Source of the DNA: Candidatus Rokuibacteriota bacterium
GTDB taxonomy: Bacteria > Methylomirabilota > Methylomirabilia > Rokubacteriales > CSP1-6
Assembly: GCA_003220535.1 (NCBI GenBank)
Contig: QHSU01000075.1
Coordinates: forward strand, 1-64,000
DNA: 64,000 nucleotides
Direction: 5' to 3'
Made by a program: the position numbers and the translations under genes. The notes beneath the pieces were generated by a model, which saw only the letters and a list, made by a program, of their open reading frames with translations, had not been told where the DNA came from and did no database searches. Of this stretch, positions 1 through 8,049 are shown in pieces. Positions within the stretch are counted from its first letter, which is position 1, and each line of letters starts with the position of its first letter.

Positions 1-1
1 C

Positions 2-1210
2 ATCGTCTCGCCCATCGGCATCGGTGTGGAAAAGTTCTGGGTGGCCGCCCTGGCCGGCCGATCGGGTATTGGCACGCCGACGCTGTTCGACAGTTCGAAG
101 CTTCCGCTGGAGTGTCGAATCGTTGGGGAAGTTCACGACTTCAACCCCCGTCTGTGGATGCCGGCCCCGACGGCCAAGATCGCCGGGCGCTTCAGCCAAT
201 TCGCGGTTGCGGCAGCGAAGATGGCGCTTCAAGATGGTCATCTCAGTCTCGCAGACACGGACACTGACCGCTTCATGGTCTCCATCGGCTCATCGATGAG
301 CGGTCTCACGGACGTTGAGCAGCCTAATTTCGTGGCGTTCCTCCACGGGGATGATGTGCGGCCGTGGACAGTTCTCGAATATCCGGGACACGCGGCGACG
401 AGCCATGTCGCGATCAGCGTAGGTGCCCGCGGCCAGACTACGAGCCCTGCGACAGCATGTGTCGCTGGTCTGGATTCGATCGCTTGGGCGGCAGAGAAAA
501 TATCTAGGGCTCAGGCTACCGCAGTTCTCGCCGGCGCGACAGAGACACCCCTGTCGCCGGCTTGCATGGAAGCCTTTCGAGCTTTAGGTGCGCTGGCCTC
601 ATGGCCGGGCCTGCCCGCAGAGGCTAGTCGACCATTCGATAAACTGCGATGCGGTCTAGTCCTAGCTGAAGGCGCAGCGATCCTCATTGTCGAGGATGAA
701 GAGAACGCCCGTGCTCGTGGAGCACCCATTTACGCCCGAATACTTGGATACGCCAGTGCTACTGAAGGGGCGCACATGCGAAATGTGGACGCTACTGGCG
801 AACCTGCCGCTCGGGCGATGACCATGGCAATGGATGGAGCGGGCCTCACGCGAAATGACATTGACTACATCTGCGCTCACGGCAACTCACTCGTTGACTA
901 TGATGCTTCCGAGACAGCCGGTATCAAGCTTACGCTCAAGGAACGCGCATGGTCTGTGCCGGTGTCCTCGATCAAGTCTATGTGTGGGCAAGCATTGGCG
1001 GCCAGTGGTGCGATGCAGACTGTCGCGACTTGCCTCGCGATCCGGGACGGTATCGTGCCACCGACTATCAACTATAGCGTTCGCGATCCGGCTTGTGATC
1101 TTGATTACGTTCCGAACATCGCTCGACGCGTGCGCGTACGCACCGCCCTCATACACGCCCAGAGCATTGGCGGTTCACACTCTGCCCTGATCTTGGGCGC
1201 ACCTTGTTGA
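2..1210 (+). CDS. beta-ketoacyl-ACP synthase (ketosynthase), 5' end outside window
   Basis: Condensing enzyme of the FabF/type II polyketide KS-alpha class, which joins acyl and malonyl-ACP units. The frame is open from base 2, and the first codons read IVSPIGIG, a typical KS N-terminus, so the true start lies just outside the window. The nucleophile motif TACVAG has its Cys at 458-460. The first catalytic His is in HGNSLVDYD (His at 878-880). The second, normally KSxxGH, reads KSMCGQ, so Gln (989-991) replaces His. The C-terminal stretch VPPTINY...DLDYVP matches aromatic-PKS-like KS proteins. Base composition is less GC-rich than in later genes. It ends 4 nt before the first sensor-kinase gene. 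The family is certain; the substrate is unknown and full condensing activity is doubtful. Confidence 0.85.
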   Translation: MVSPIGIGVEKFWVAALAGRSGIGTPTLFDSSKLPLECRIVGEVHDFNPRLWMPAPTAKIAGRFSQFAVAAAKMALQDGHLSLADTDTDRFMVSIGSSMSGLTDVEQPNFVAFLHGDDVRPWTVLEYPGHAATSHVAISVGARGQTTSPATACVAGLDSIAWAAEKISRAQATAVLAGATETPLSPACMEAFRALGALASWPGLPAEASRPFDKLRCGLVLAEGAAILIVEDEENARARGAPIYARILGYASATEGAHMRNVDATGEPAARAMTMAMDGAGLTRNDIDYICAHGNSLVDYDASETAGIKLTLKERAWSVPVSSIKSMCGQALAASGAMQTVATCLAIRDGIVPPTINYSVRDPACDLDYVPNIARRVRVRTALIHAQSIGGSHSALILGAPC

Positions 1211-1214
1211 GCGA

Positions 1215-3647
1215 GTGCGAGCGCTCTCACTTCTAGTCCTTGCCTTTCTGCTGTTGGGACTCGCCATCTATATTTGGCGAGCCCGCTCCAATAGCGACGT
1301 AAATCGACGATTCGCGACGCTGACGCTGTTCATCGCTGGTTGGGTCCTCGGCATTGGTGGTGTTGAGAGCGGACTTCATACTGAGGTTTGGGGCCGTGTC
1401 GCCTTTGCAACCGCCAGCATGATTCCCGCAGCATTCCTCGCGTTTTCGGGGGTCTTCCCTGCCACGAGTAGGTGGCCAACCGCGACTATTCTTCGAGCGA
1501 CGCTCCTTTTCGGGGGCACGCTCGCGGTGCTGTCCGTCGGGACTCGTCTAATCGCATACGACATCTCGCAAACTGCTACTGGCATTCAGCGGACATCCGG
1601 CCCTCTGTTTCCAGTCTTCACGACCTATTTCCTCGCGTGCATGATTGCAGCCCTAAGTGTGTTCATCGCTAAATGGCGAAGAGAACGAGGGCTCCCCCGC
1701 GCTCAGCTCCAATACCTTGGCATCGGGATGATGATCCTCAGTGCCGGAGCAGTAACAGTCAACCTCCTCATTCCGATCGTGACAGGTCGATCGACGCTCA
1801 GCTGGCTCGGTCCGTACTTCACTCTGCCTTTTGTCGCACTTGTGGGTCACGCGATCATCCGCCATCGGCTGATGGACCTTCGAATATTCGTCAGCCGAGG
1901 ACTGGCTTACGCGCTCGCGATGGCGACGGCGTCGGCGATGTTGATCACAGGCGCACGGTTGATCTCCCCAGCCTGGGAGGCCGAAACGTTCTTCGTGCAT
2001 CCCAATCTCGTCATAGTCATAATCGTAGCGCTCGCAATACTCTCGAGTCCTGCCCAACAATTCTTCGGGCGCGTCATTGACCCGTATCTCTATCGCGGCA
2101 CCGGATACTCCACAGCTCTCAGAGGGGCTACACGCCGCCTGAGCCGACTGATGCAGCCGGTTGAGCTCGCTTCTGAGCTCCGGCAGATTCTCGTTGAGGT
2201 CCTTGTGCCCGAATCTTTCACGATGCTTGTTAAGTCGTTTGAGAGCGAATCCTTCGAACAGCTCTCGGCAGAAGCACCGCCAGACGTCGATCCTCGGATT
2301 TTGGCTCAGCTACACGCTGGGCAGCCCAATACGATGGTAATTGTCGTCAATCCCGATGCCGAGAGTGGCGCCGCGAAGCCGATACACCAGGCTATGCGAG
2401 TCGCTGGCGTCGAAATTGCGGTGACGCTCGGTCGACGTGGACAGCTACTCGGCGTTGTGTTACTTGGCCCTCGGCGCAGCGGAGACGCGTACTTCAAGAA
2501 CGACTTGGTATTCATTGAATCGCTTGCCGATCTTGCCTCAATCGCTCTTGAAAACGCCCTTTTGTATCGACAACGCATTCAGATGCTCGAATATTCAGAC
2601 CGCCTCCTAGAGTCTCTCGACTCCGCAGTTGTAGCCATTGACATCGGGGGCAAGATTACGAGCTTCAATCCCGCAGCGACAAAGCTGCTCGGTTTGAGCG
2701 ATGAGTATCTTGGGGCGCTTATGCACGTGTTGCCGTCCGAAATTGGTTGGGCTCTGGTACTGGCGCTCAGTGGAGGCTGGCATCCACGGGAGGTGGAGGT
2801 CACAATCGACCACGCGACTCGGGGCATCCTTCATGTAATCCTCTCGACCGCGGTCCTGCATGATGACGAGAATCGAATATCTGGAGCCCTGGTTGTCGTG
2901 ACAGACCTCTCCGCCGTCAAGGCGCTGGAAAGAAACCAACGCCGAGTCGAGCACCTCGCGATCATGGCTAGTTTCTATGCTGGTATCGCGCACGAGATTC
3001 GCAATCCTCTCGCCGCCATTTCCAATTTTATTGCGATGCTTCCGGATCGCTTCGACGATCCCGAATATCGCGACACAGCCGTTCGAATTCTACCAATGGA
3101 AGTTGCGCGGATTGTGCGCCTCGCCGATCGCTTGCGGTTGATGGCGCCGAGCGAGGGGGGGAAACTTAGCGTCGTATCTATACCGCCTTTGCTTCACGAC
3201 ATCGTGGCGATTCACTCGCCCACTGCGCATGAGCAGCACGTCAAGATCGAGCTACACTGCCCCGAAGAACTGCCGAAGATCCAAGGCGACCCGGGGCAGC
3301 TCGTTCAGCTCTTTGTGAACCTTCTACGGAACGCTGTTGAAGCAATGCCGGATGGCGGCACTGTGACAATCGAGGCTGATCACGCCCCCGGCAAAGCCGG
3401 TTCCGACTCCATCATCGTCCGCGTTATCGACGACGGATGCGGAATCGACCCGACGGTGCGGGCGAAGATATTCGATCCCTTCTTCACTACCAAACCATCT
3501 GGAACCGGTCTTGGGCTCTCGATCTGTCGAGAGATTGCAGACTTTCACAGAGCGCGCCTGTCGCTCTTCCCTCGCTCGATGTTTGATGGCGGAACGATAG
3601 CCGAGGTGGAATTCCCCAGCCTGCCTCCGGAGCCCTCGCCTCTATGA
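1215..3647 (+). CDS. membrane sensor histidine kinase (7TM-GAF-PAS-HisKA-HATPase)
   Basis: Predicted inner-membrane sensor kinase of 810 residues. Residues 1-260 hold about seven to eight hydrophobic segments (histidine-kinase 7TM type), followed by a GAF-like domain (about 300-455) and a PAS domain (about 465-570). The HisKA H-box IAHEIRNPL has the phosphoacceptor at about H593. The HATPase has an N-box (NLLRNAVEAMP) and G-boxes (DDGCGID, GTGLGLSI). The layout resembles PrsK/NtrB-like kinases. It starts at GTG 4 nt after the ketosynthase stop, and its own stop overlaps the next kinase start (ATGA). Composition is near 55% GC on sampled lines, below its downstream neighbours. Its ligand is unknown. 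The partner regulator may be the hybrid protein two genes downstream, which is inference from position. Confidence 0.9.
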   Translation: MRALSLLVLAFLLLGLAIYIWRARSNSDVNRRFATLTLFIAGWVLGIGGVESGLHTEVWGRVAFATASMIPAAFLAFSGVFPATSRWPTATILRATLLFGGTLAVLSVGTRLIAYDISQTATGIQRTSGPLFPVFTTYFLACMIAALSVFIAKWRRERGLPRAQLQYLGIGMMILSAGAVTVNLLIPIVTGRSTLSWLGPYFTLPFVALVGHAIIRHRLMDLRIFVSRGLAYALAMATASAMLITGARLISPAWEAETFFVHPNLVIVIIVALAILSSPAQQFFGRVIDPYLYRGTGYSTALRGATRRLSRLMQPVELASELRQILVEVLVPESFTMLVKSFESESFEQLSAEAPPDVDPRILAQLHAGQPNTMVIVVNPDAESGAAKPIHQAMRVAGVEIAVTLGRRGQLLGVVLLGPRRSGDAYFKNDLVFIESLADLASIALENALLYRQRIQMLEYSDRLLESLDSAVVAIDIGGKITSFNPAATKLLGLSDEYLGALMHVLPSEIGWALVLALSGGWHPREVEVTIDHATRGILHVILSTAVLHDDENRISGALVVVTDLSAVKALERNQRRVEHLAIMASFYAGIAHEIRNPLAAISNFIAMLPDRFDDPEYRDTAVRILPMEVARIVRLADRLRLMAPSEGGKLSVVSIPPLLHDIVAIHSPTAHEQHVKIELHCPEELPKIQGDPGQLVQLFVNLLRNAVEAMPDGGTVTIEADHAPGKAGSDSIIVRVIDDGCGIDPTVRAKIFDPFFTTKPSGTGLGLSICREIADFHRARLSLFPRSMFDGGTIAEVEFPSLPPEPSPL

Positions 3648-6100
3648 TCCAGATCGTCCTCTACTTGGTTTCGTGTCTGGTCCTCGGACTTGGCCTCCTG
3701 GTGTGGCGCGCCCGCCCTGACGGCTCGACCAATCGGTCGTTCGGAGCATGTACCCTCTTGGGTGCGATCTGGATATCGGGAGTCGGCTTCTTTCACTCCG
3801 GAACCAATCTCAGCTCCTGGGCACCGTTAGCATTCGCGGCCGCCAGCCTCATTCCCGCAACATTTCTCGGGTTCGTTCGTGACTACCCGACACCCACAAG
3901 GAAGCTGAGCTCGTGGGCCGTACGCATAAACTTCTCAATCGCGCTTCTCTTCGCCGCTCTTTCGCTTACGACGCGGCTAGTCGTAGACGATGCACGGCTG
4001 ACGCCGATTGGGCCCGCTCGCGAGACAGGTCCCCTCTACCCGCTCTTCGCGGTGTATTTTCTTGTGGCTTGGTTCACGGCCCTCGCCGTCTTTATCTCGA
4101 AGTGGAGACGTGCGCGAGGTTTGGCCCGTGTCCAACTCCACTACCTTGCTCTAGGACTTGTAGTCGCCAGCAGCGGCGGGATCATTGCGAACCTTGTCCT
4201 TCCCTTTCTAGCGGGTGGCTTCGCCTACAACTGGGTCGGCCCGCTCTTCTTGCTCGTCTTTGTCGCCATGGTCGCCCACGCCATCATCCGCCACCGTTTG
4301 ATGGACGTTCGCCTCGTCATCCACCGCAGCCTGACATTCGCGCTGGCGCTCGTGGTCTCGCTCGCGCCGGTAGCCGGCTTGCTGGCGCTCGCTTGGCCGA
4401 AGCTGACGGATCACCTCGCCCCTGACGAGCTCGTCGCTCTGATCATGGCCGTGGTCGTCGTGAGCTTGCTCATCCCACTGACGCGTGACGCCGCCGGGCG
4501 ACTGCTCGACCGCTACGTTTACCGCACCCACGTGAACTACCAGCACACCCTGCGGGAAGCGAGCAAAGCTCTGACGGGTGTTCTCGATCTGACGGTGCTG
4601 CTGCCGTTCTTGAACCATACCGTGGCGACCTCGACGAACTCCGAGGGCGCTGCGGTTTATCTCCGGGCGGGCAAGCTCGAATCCGGATCAGGATGCCGCC
4701 GGGCAATGGCCGAGAAGCGTCACGCCCAGAGCCACTTCGACACGCCCGACGAAGCGCCCGCCGAGATCGTCACGGCGCTTATGGGGACGAAAGACCTCCT
4801 GCTCACCGACGAGATCGCGCGTGAGCGACTATGTGGCGCCCGCGAGCGCCTCCACGACGCGCTGACGCGTCTTAACTGGGCGCTCGTCCTTCCGCTCGTC
4901 TCCGAAGACATGGTCATCGGGGCCCTCGTCGTCGGGCCCAAGCTCTCGGGTGATCCGTTCTATCCCCAGGACCTCGATCTCCTGATGACGCTGGCGAACC
5001 AGGCTGGGATCGCCGTGAAGAACGCCCAGCTCTACGCACAGGTCGTCCTCGCCAACGAACATCTCAACAACATCGTTTCGACAATCGAGAGCGCTGTGGT
5101 CGCCATCGATGCCACCGGCCGGGTGACGCTCTTCAACCGCGCCGCCGAGCAGCTCACGGGCATTTCGGCCGAGCGGGCTCGAAATCAGTCTGTGAACGTG
5201 CTCCCCGCGTGCGTGGGTGGCATGCTGACCGAGACCGTTGCCGACGGCAGCGCCAGAACGCAGCCCGAGGTCGAGCTGTCGGACGGCGCGACGACCCGCC
5301 CCATCATCTGTACGACCTCGCCGCTGAACGATCCGGCCGGCGCAGTGTTGGGTGCCGTCGCCGTCTTCAGCGACCTGACGCAGCTCAAAGAGCTCGAGGT
5401 GGAACGACGGCGGGGTGAGCGGCTCGCGTATTTCGAGATGCTGGCTTCGGGGATCGCCCACGAGATCAAGAATCCCCTGGTCGCGGTCAAGACCTTCGCT
5501 CAGCTGCTTCCGCGCCGCCACGGTGACGTGCGGTTCGTCGCGGACTTCGGCCGTGTCGTGACGCGCGAGATTGCTCGGATCGAGCAGCTGCTCGACCGGC
5601 TGCGCACGCTCTCCCGGCCCGGGGATCGACCTCGCCATCCGATCGACTTGAGGGCGCCGATCGGTGACGCGATCGAAGCGATGCGACCGGCCTTCAGCGA
5701 AAAGACCGTCGTGCTGTCCGCGGCTACGGGCCCGTCGCCCTGCATGATCCTCGGCGATCAGGCGGAGCTCGAACAGCTCTTCCTCAACCTTTTGATGAAC
5801 GCCCACGAGGCCACGGCCCCGGGTGGCATGGTACGAGTCGAGATGGCGATCACGGCTGGCCGTGTTATCGTCGCCGTGGTGGACACGGGTCCAGGAGTCC
5901 CGGCGGAGCTCATGGAACGGGTGTTCGATCCATTTTTCACGACGAAAGAGCGGGGCTCCGGCCTCGGCCTCGCCATCTGCGCGTCCATCGCCCAGGCGCA
6001 CGGGGCCCACCTCAAGGCGACGAATCGTGAGGTCGGCGGCGCGGTCTTCACGATCGATTTCCCGGTCGCCGTCAGAGCGACGCTCTCGGTGTCGGCATGA
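3644..6100 (+). CDS. membrane sensor histidine kinase, paralog of the preceding gene
   Basis: An 818-residue kinase with the same plan as its upstream neighbour: N-terminal multi-helix membrane domain (about 1-270), GAF (about 290-460), PAS (about 470-590), HisKA with H-box GIAHEIKNPL (phosphoacceptor about H606) and HATPase with N-box LLMNAHEAT and G-boxes DTGPGV and GSGLGLAI. All catalytic motifs look intact. The membrane domains of the two proteins align by eye, for example the shared AIIRHRLMD segment, so they are paralogs. The gene is linked to both neighbours by ATGA overlaps. Base composition rises within it: the first 600 nt look like the less GC-rich left end, and the remainder matches the GC-rich rest of the window. 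Confidence 0.9.
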   Translation: MIQIVLYLVSCLVLGLGLLVWRARPDGSTNRSFGACTLLGAIWISGVGFFHSGTNLSSWAPLAFAAASLIPATFLGFVRDYPTPTRKLSSWAVRINFSIALLFAALSLTTRLVVDDARLTPIGPARETGPLYPLFAVYFLVAWFTALAVFISKWRRARGLARVQLHYLALGLVVASSGGIIANLVLPFLAGGFAYNWVGPLFLLVFVAMVAHAIIRHRLMDVRLVIHRSLTFALALVVSLAPVAGLLALAWPKLTDHLAPDELVALIMAVVVVSLLIPLTRDAAGRLLDRYVYRTHVNYQHTLREASKALTGVLDLTVLLPFLNHTVATSTNSEGAAVYLRAGKLESGSGCRRAMAEKRHAQSHFDTPDEAPAEIVTALMGTKDLLLTDEIARERLCGARERLHDALTRLNWALVLPLVSEDMVIGALVVGPKLSGDPFYPQDLDLLMTLANQAGIAVKNAQLYAQVVLANEHLNNIVSTIESAVVAIDATGRVTLFNRAAEQLTGISAERARNQSVNVLPACVGGMLTETVADGSARTQPEVELSDGATTRPIICTTSPLNDPAGAVLGAVAVFSDLTQLKELEVERRRGERLAYFEMLASGIAHEIKNPLVAVKTFAQLLPRRHGDVRFVADFGRVVTREIARIEQLLDRLRTLSRPGDRPRHPIDLRAPIGDAIEAMRPAFSEKTVVLSAATGPSPCMILGDQAELEQLFLNLLMNAHEATAPGGMVRVEMAITAGRVIVAVVDTGPGVPAELMERVFDPFFTTKERGSGLGLAICASIAQAHGAHLKATNREVGGAVFTIDFPVAVRATLSVSA

Positions 6101-8049
6101 ACGCAGTCCTCATCGTCACGTCCGACGACGCGCTGCGCACGCGCCTGGTTACCGCGCTCGGTGACCACTCGGTGTTCGTCGCCCAGGGCGATGCCGACGC
6201 TTTGAAGACGCTGCGGCTCATCGACATCGACGTGATCCTGCGCGGCGGCCCGGGCCTGCCCCGCGGCCTCGAGGCGTTCGTGGCGAGGGTGAAGGAGGTC
6301 GCGCCCGCAGCGCTCACGGTCGCGATCGGTGAGACGGGCGACGAGACGGCGGCGGCCGACTTCTCGCTCCCCGCGACGTTCACTCAGCGCGAGCTCGACG
6401 GCGCGCTGCGCCACGTGACGGACAAGCTCCGACTGACGCGGGAGATCGCCGCGCTCCGCTCGAGCCTCGCGCCCGAAGGGCCCGGCGCGACCGCCGCCGA
6501 CGAACCCTGGGAGGGTGCCGCGTTCGCCCGGGTGCTCAAGGAATTCACGCGCGCGTTCGCGGCCGGCTTCGATCTGCCGCGCGCGCTCGAGATGTTCCTC
6601 GACGCGATCGGCGAGCTCGTCCGGCCCACGCGGATGGCGCTGCTCCTTCCCGAAGCGGATGCGCAGGAATACCGCGTGGCGACCCACCGGGGGCTGGCGC
6701 CCCAGATCGTAGGCTCGGTGCGCCTCCATGCCGGCGAGGGGCTCGCCCGCTGGCTCGCCGCCCAGGGACGGCCGGCTCGACTCCACGACCTCACCGACCC
6801 GGAGATCGTGCGCGAGCTGAAGCTGCTCCAGAGTGTCCTGGCCGTTCCCCTGCTCGCCCACGGCGAACTCGTGGCGATCCTCACCGTCGGTCAGCCGGTC
6901 GTCGGCTCCACGTACCGCCGGGGTGAGACCGAGACGCTCTTCGACCTCGCCTCGCACCTGGCCACGACGATCCGCGACATCTCGCTCCACAACCAGCTCG
7001 AGCGCGAGCAACAGTTCAGCGAACGCATCCTGGCTCACATGTCGAGCGGCGTCATCACCATCGGGCGCGACCAGCGAATCGGGACCGTCAACCGCCGGGC
7101 TGAGGAGATTCTGCAGCTGTCCACCGGCGAGGTCATCAAGGAGGACCTGCGAGCACTTCCGTCGCCGTTAGGCGACATGCTCTTCGACACGCTGAAGACC
7201 GGCCGCACGGCGGGCCGGCACGAAATCCAGCTCGCCCTGCGTGGCCTGTGGCTCGAGGTTTCCACCTACCCCGTCCGCGGCGAAGACGGCGCGCCGCTGG
7301 GTGCGGTGCTCGTCTTCGAGGATCGGACGGCGCAGAAGGAGCTGCTGACGCAGAAGCGGCAGGTCGAACAGACCCAGTTGCTCACCCGGGTGGTCGCCCG
7401 CATCGCCGACGAGATCAAGAATCCGCTGGTCTCGATCAACACCTTCATCGAGCTCATCGGCGAGCGCTACGACGACCCTGATTTCCGCAAGCACTTCTCA
7501 TCGGTCGTCCGTCGGGACGTCCGACGCCTGGTCGAGGTCTTCGATAAACTTGCGGGGCTCGTGACAGAAGGTGAGTTAAACTTCACGACGGTGGACGTGC
7601 ACACGGTCGTAGACGATGTAGTGACCGCGATCGAATTGGTAGACGACGTGCCGGCCCGACCGCTCCAGCTCGACGTTACTCGAGAAAACACGCCGCAAGT
7701 CGTGAAAGTCGATCCGGCACAGCTCAGGAAGGCGCTCTCCTACCTCATCTGGTACCTCGCTCACAACTCGCCGGCGGATCAGGCGCGGGTGTCGGTCTCG
7801 GTCGCCCGCCATTCCGAGCGCGAGGTCGGCGAGAGCGTGCGGATCTTGATCGGCTCGCGCACCGCAGCGGTGATGCCCGAGAAGCTCCATCGCGTTTTCG
7901 ACCCTGTGCAGATGGTCCAGGAAAGCCTGATCGACGTGGGACCGGCCGTGAGCCAGCGTCTCGTCGAGGCGGTCGGTGGCCAGTTGACGGTGCGGCAGGG
8001 TCGGCACGAGCTCCACTTCCTGGTGACACTGCCGCTCGCGACTTCATGA
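6097..8049 (+). CDS. degenerate histidine kinase (pseudokinase) with GAF and PAS domains
   Basis: A 650-residue soluble protein. Residues 1-110 look like a receiver-type fold that lacks a clear phosphoacceptor Asp. A GAF domain (about 150-300) and a PAS domain (about 310-425) follow. The H-box is recognisable but reads RIADEIKNPL: Asp (about residue 438) stands where the phosphoacceptor His should be. The HATPase-like region (about 530-645) has no N-box Asn (YLAHNSP), no DxGxG and no GLGL motif, yet keeps a FDPVQMVQ segment where FDPFFTTK normally sits. It should therefore neither bind ATP normally nor autophosphorylate. Its place between active kinases, with 4-nt overlaps on both sides, suggests a scaffold or allosteric partner. 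That role is inference. Confidence 0.85.
   Translation: MNAVLIVTSDDALRTRLVTALGDHSVFVAQGDADALKTLRLIDIDVILRGGPGLPRGLEAFVARVKEVAPAALTVAIGETGDETAAADFSLPATFTQRELDGALRHVTDKLRLTREIAALRSSLAPEGPGATAADEPWEGAAFARVLKEFTRAFAAGFDLPRALEMFLDAIGELVRPTRMALLLPEADAQEYRVATHRGLAPQIVGSVRLHAGEGLARWLAAQGRPARLHDLTDPEIVRELKLLQSVLAVPLLAHGELVAILTVGQPVVGSTYRRGETETLFDLASHLATTIRDISLHNQLEREQQFSERILAHMSSGVITIGRDQRIGTVNRRAEEILQLSTGEVIKEDLRALPSPLGDMLFDTLKTGRTAGRHEIQLALRGLWLEVSTYPVRGEDGAPLGAVLVFEDRTAQKELLTQKRQVEQTQLLTRVVARIADEIKNPLVSINTFIELIGERYDDPDFRKHFSSVVRRDVRRLVEVFDKLAGLVTEGELNFTTVDVHTVVDDVVTAIELVDDVPARPLQLDVTRENTPQVVKVDPAQLRKALSYLIWYLAHNSPADQARVSVSVARHSEREVGESVRILIGSRTAAVMPEKLHRVFDPVQMVQESLIDVGPAVSQRLVEAVGGQLTVRQGRHELHFLVTLPLATS

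Noticed and set aside
4829..6010. A 393-codon minus-strand frame opposite the second sensor kinase
   Set aside because: Antisense shadow of the HisKA/HATPase coding region with no recognisable fold.
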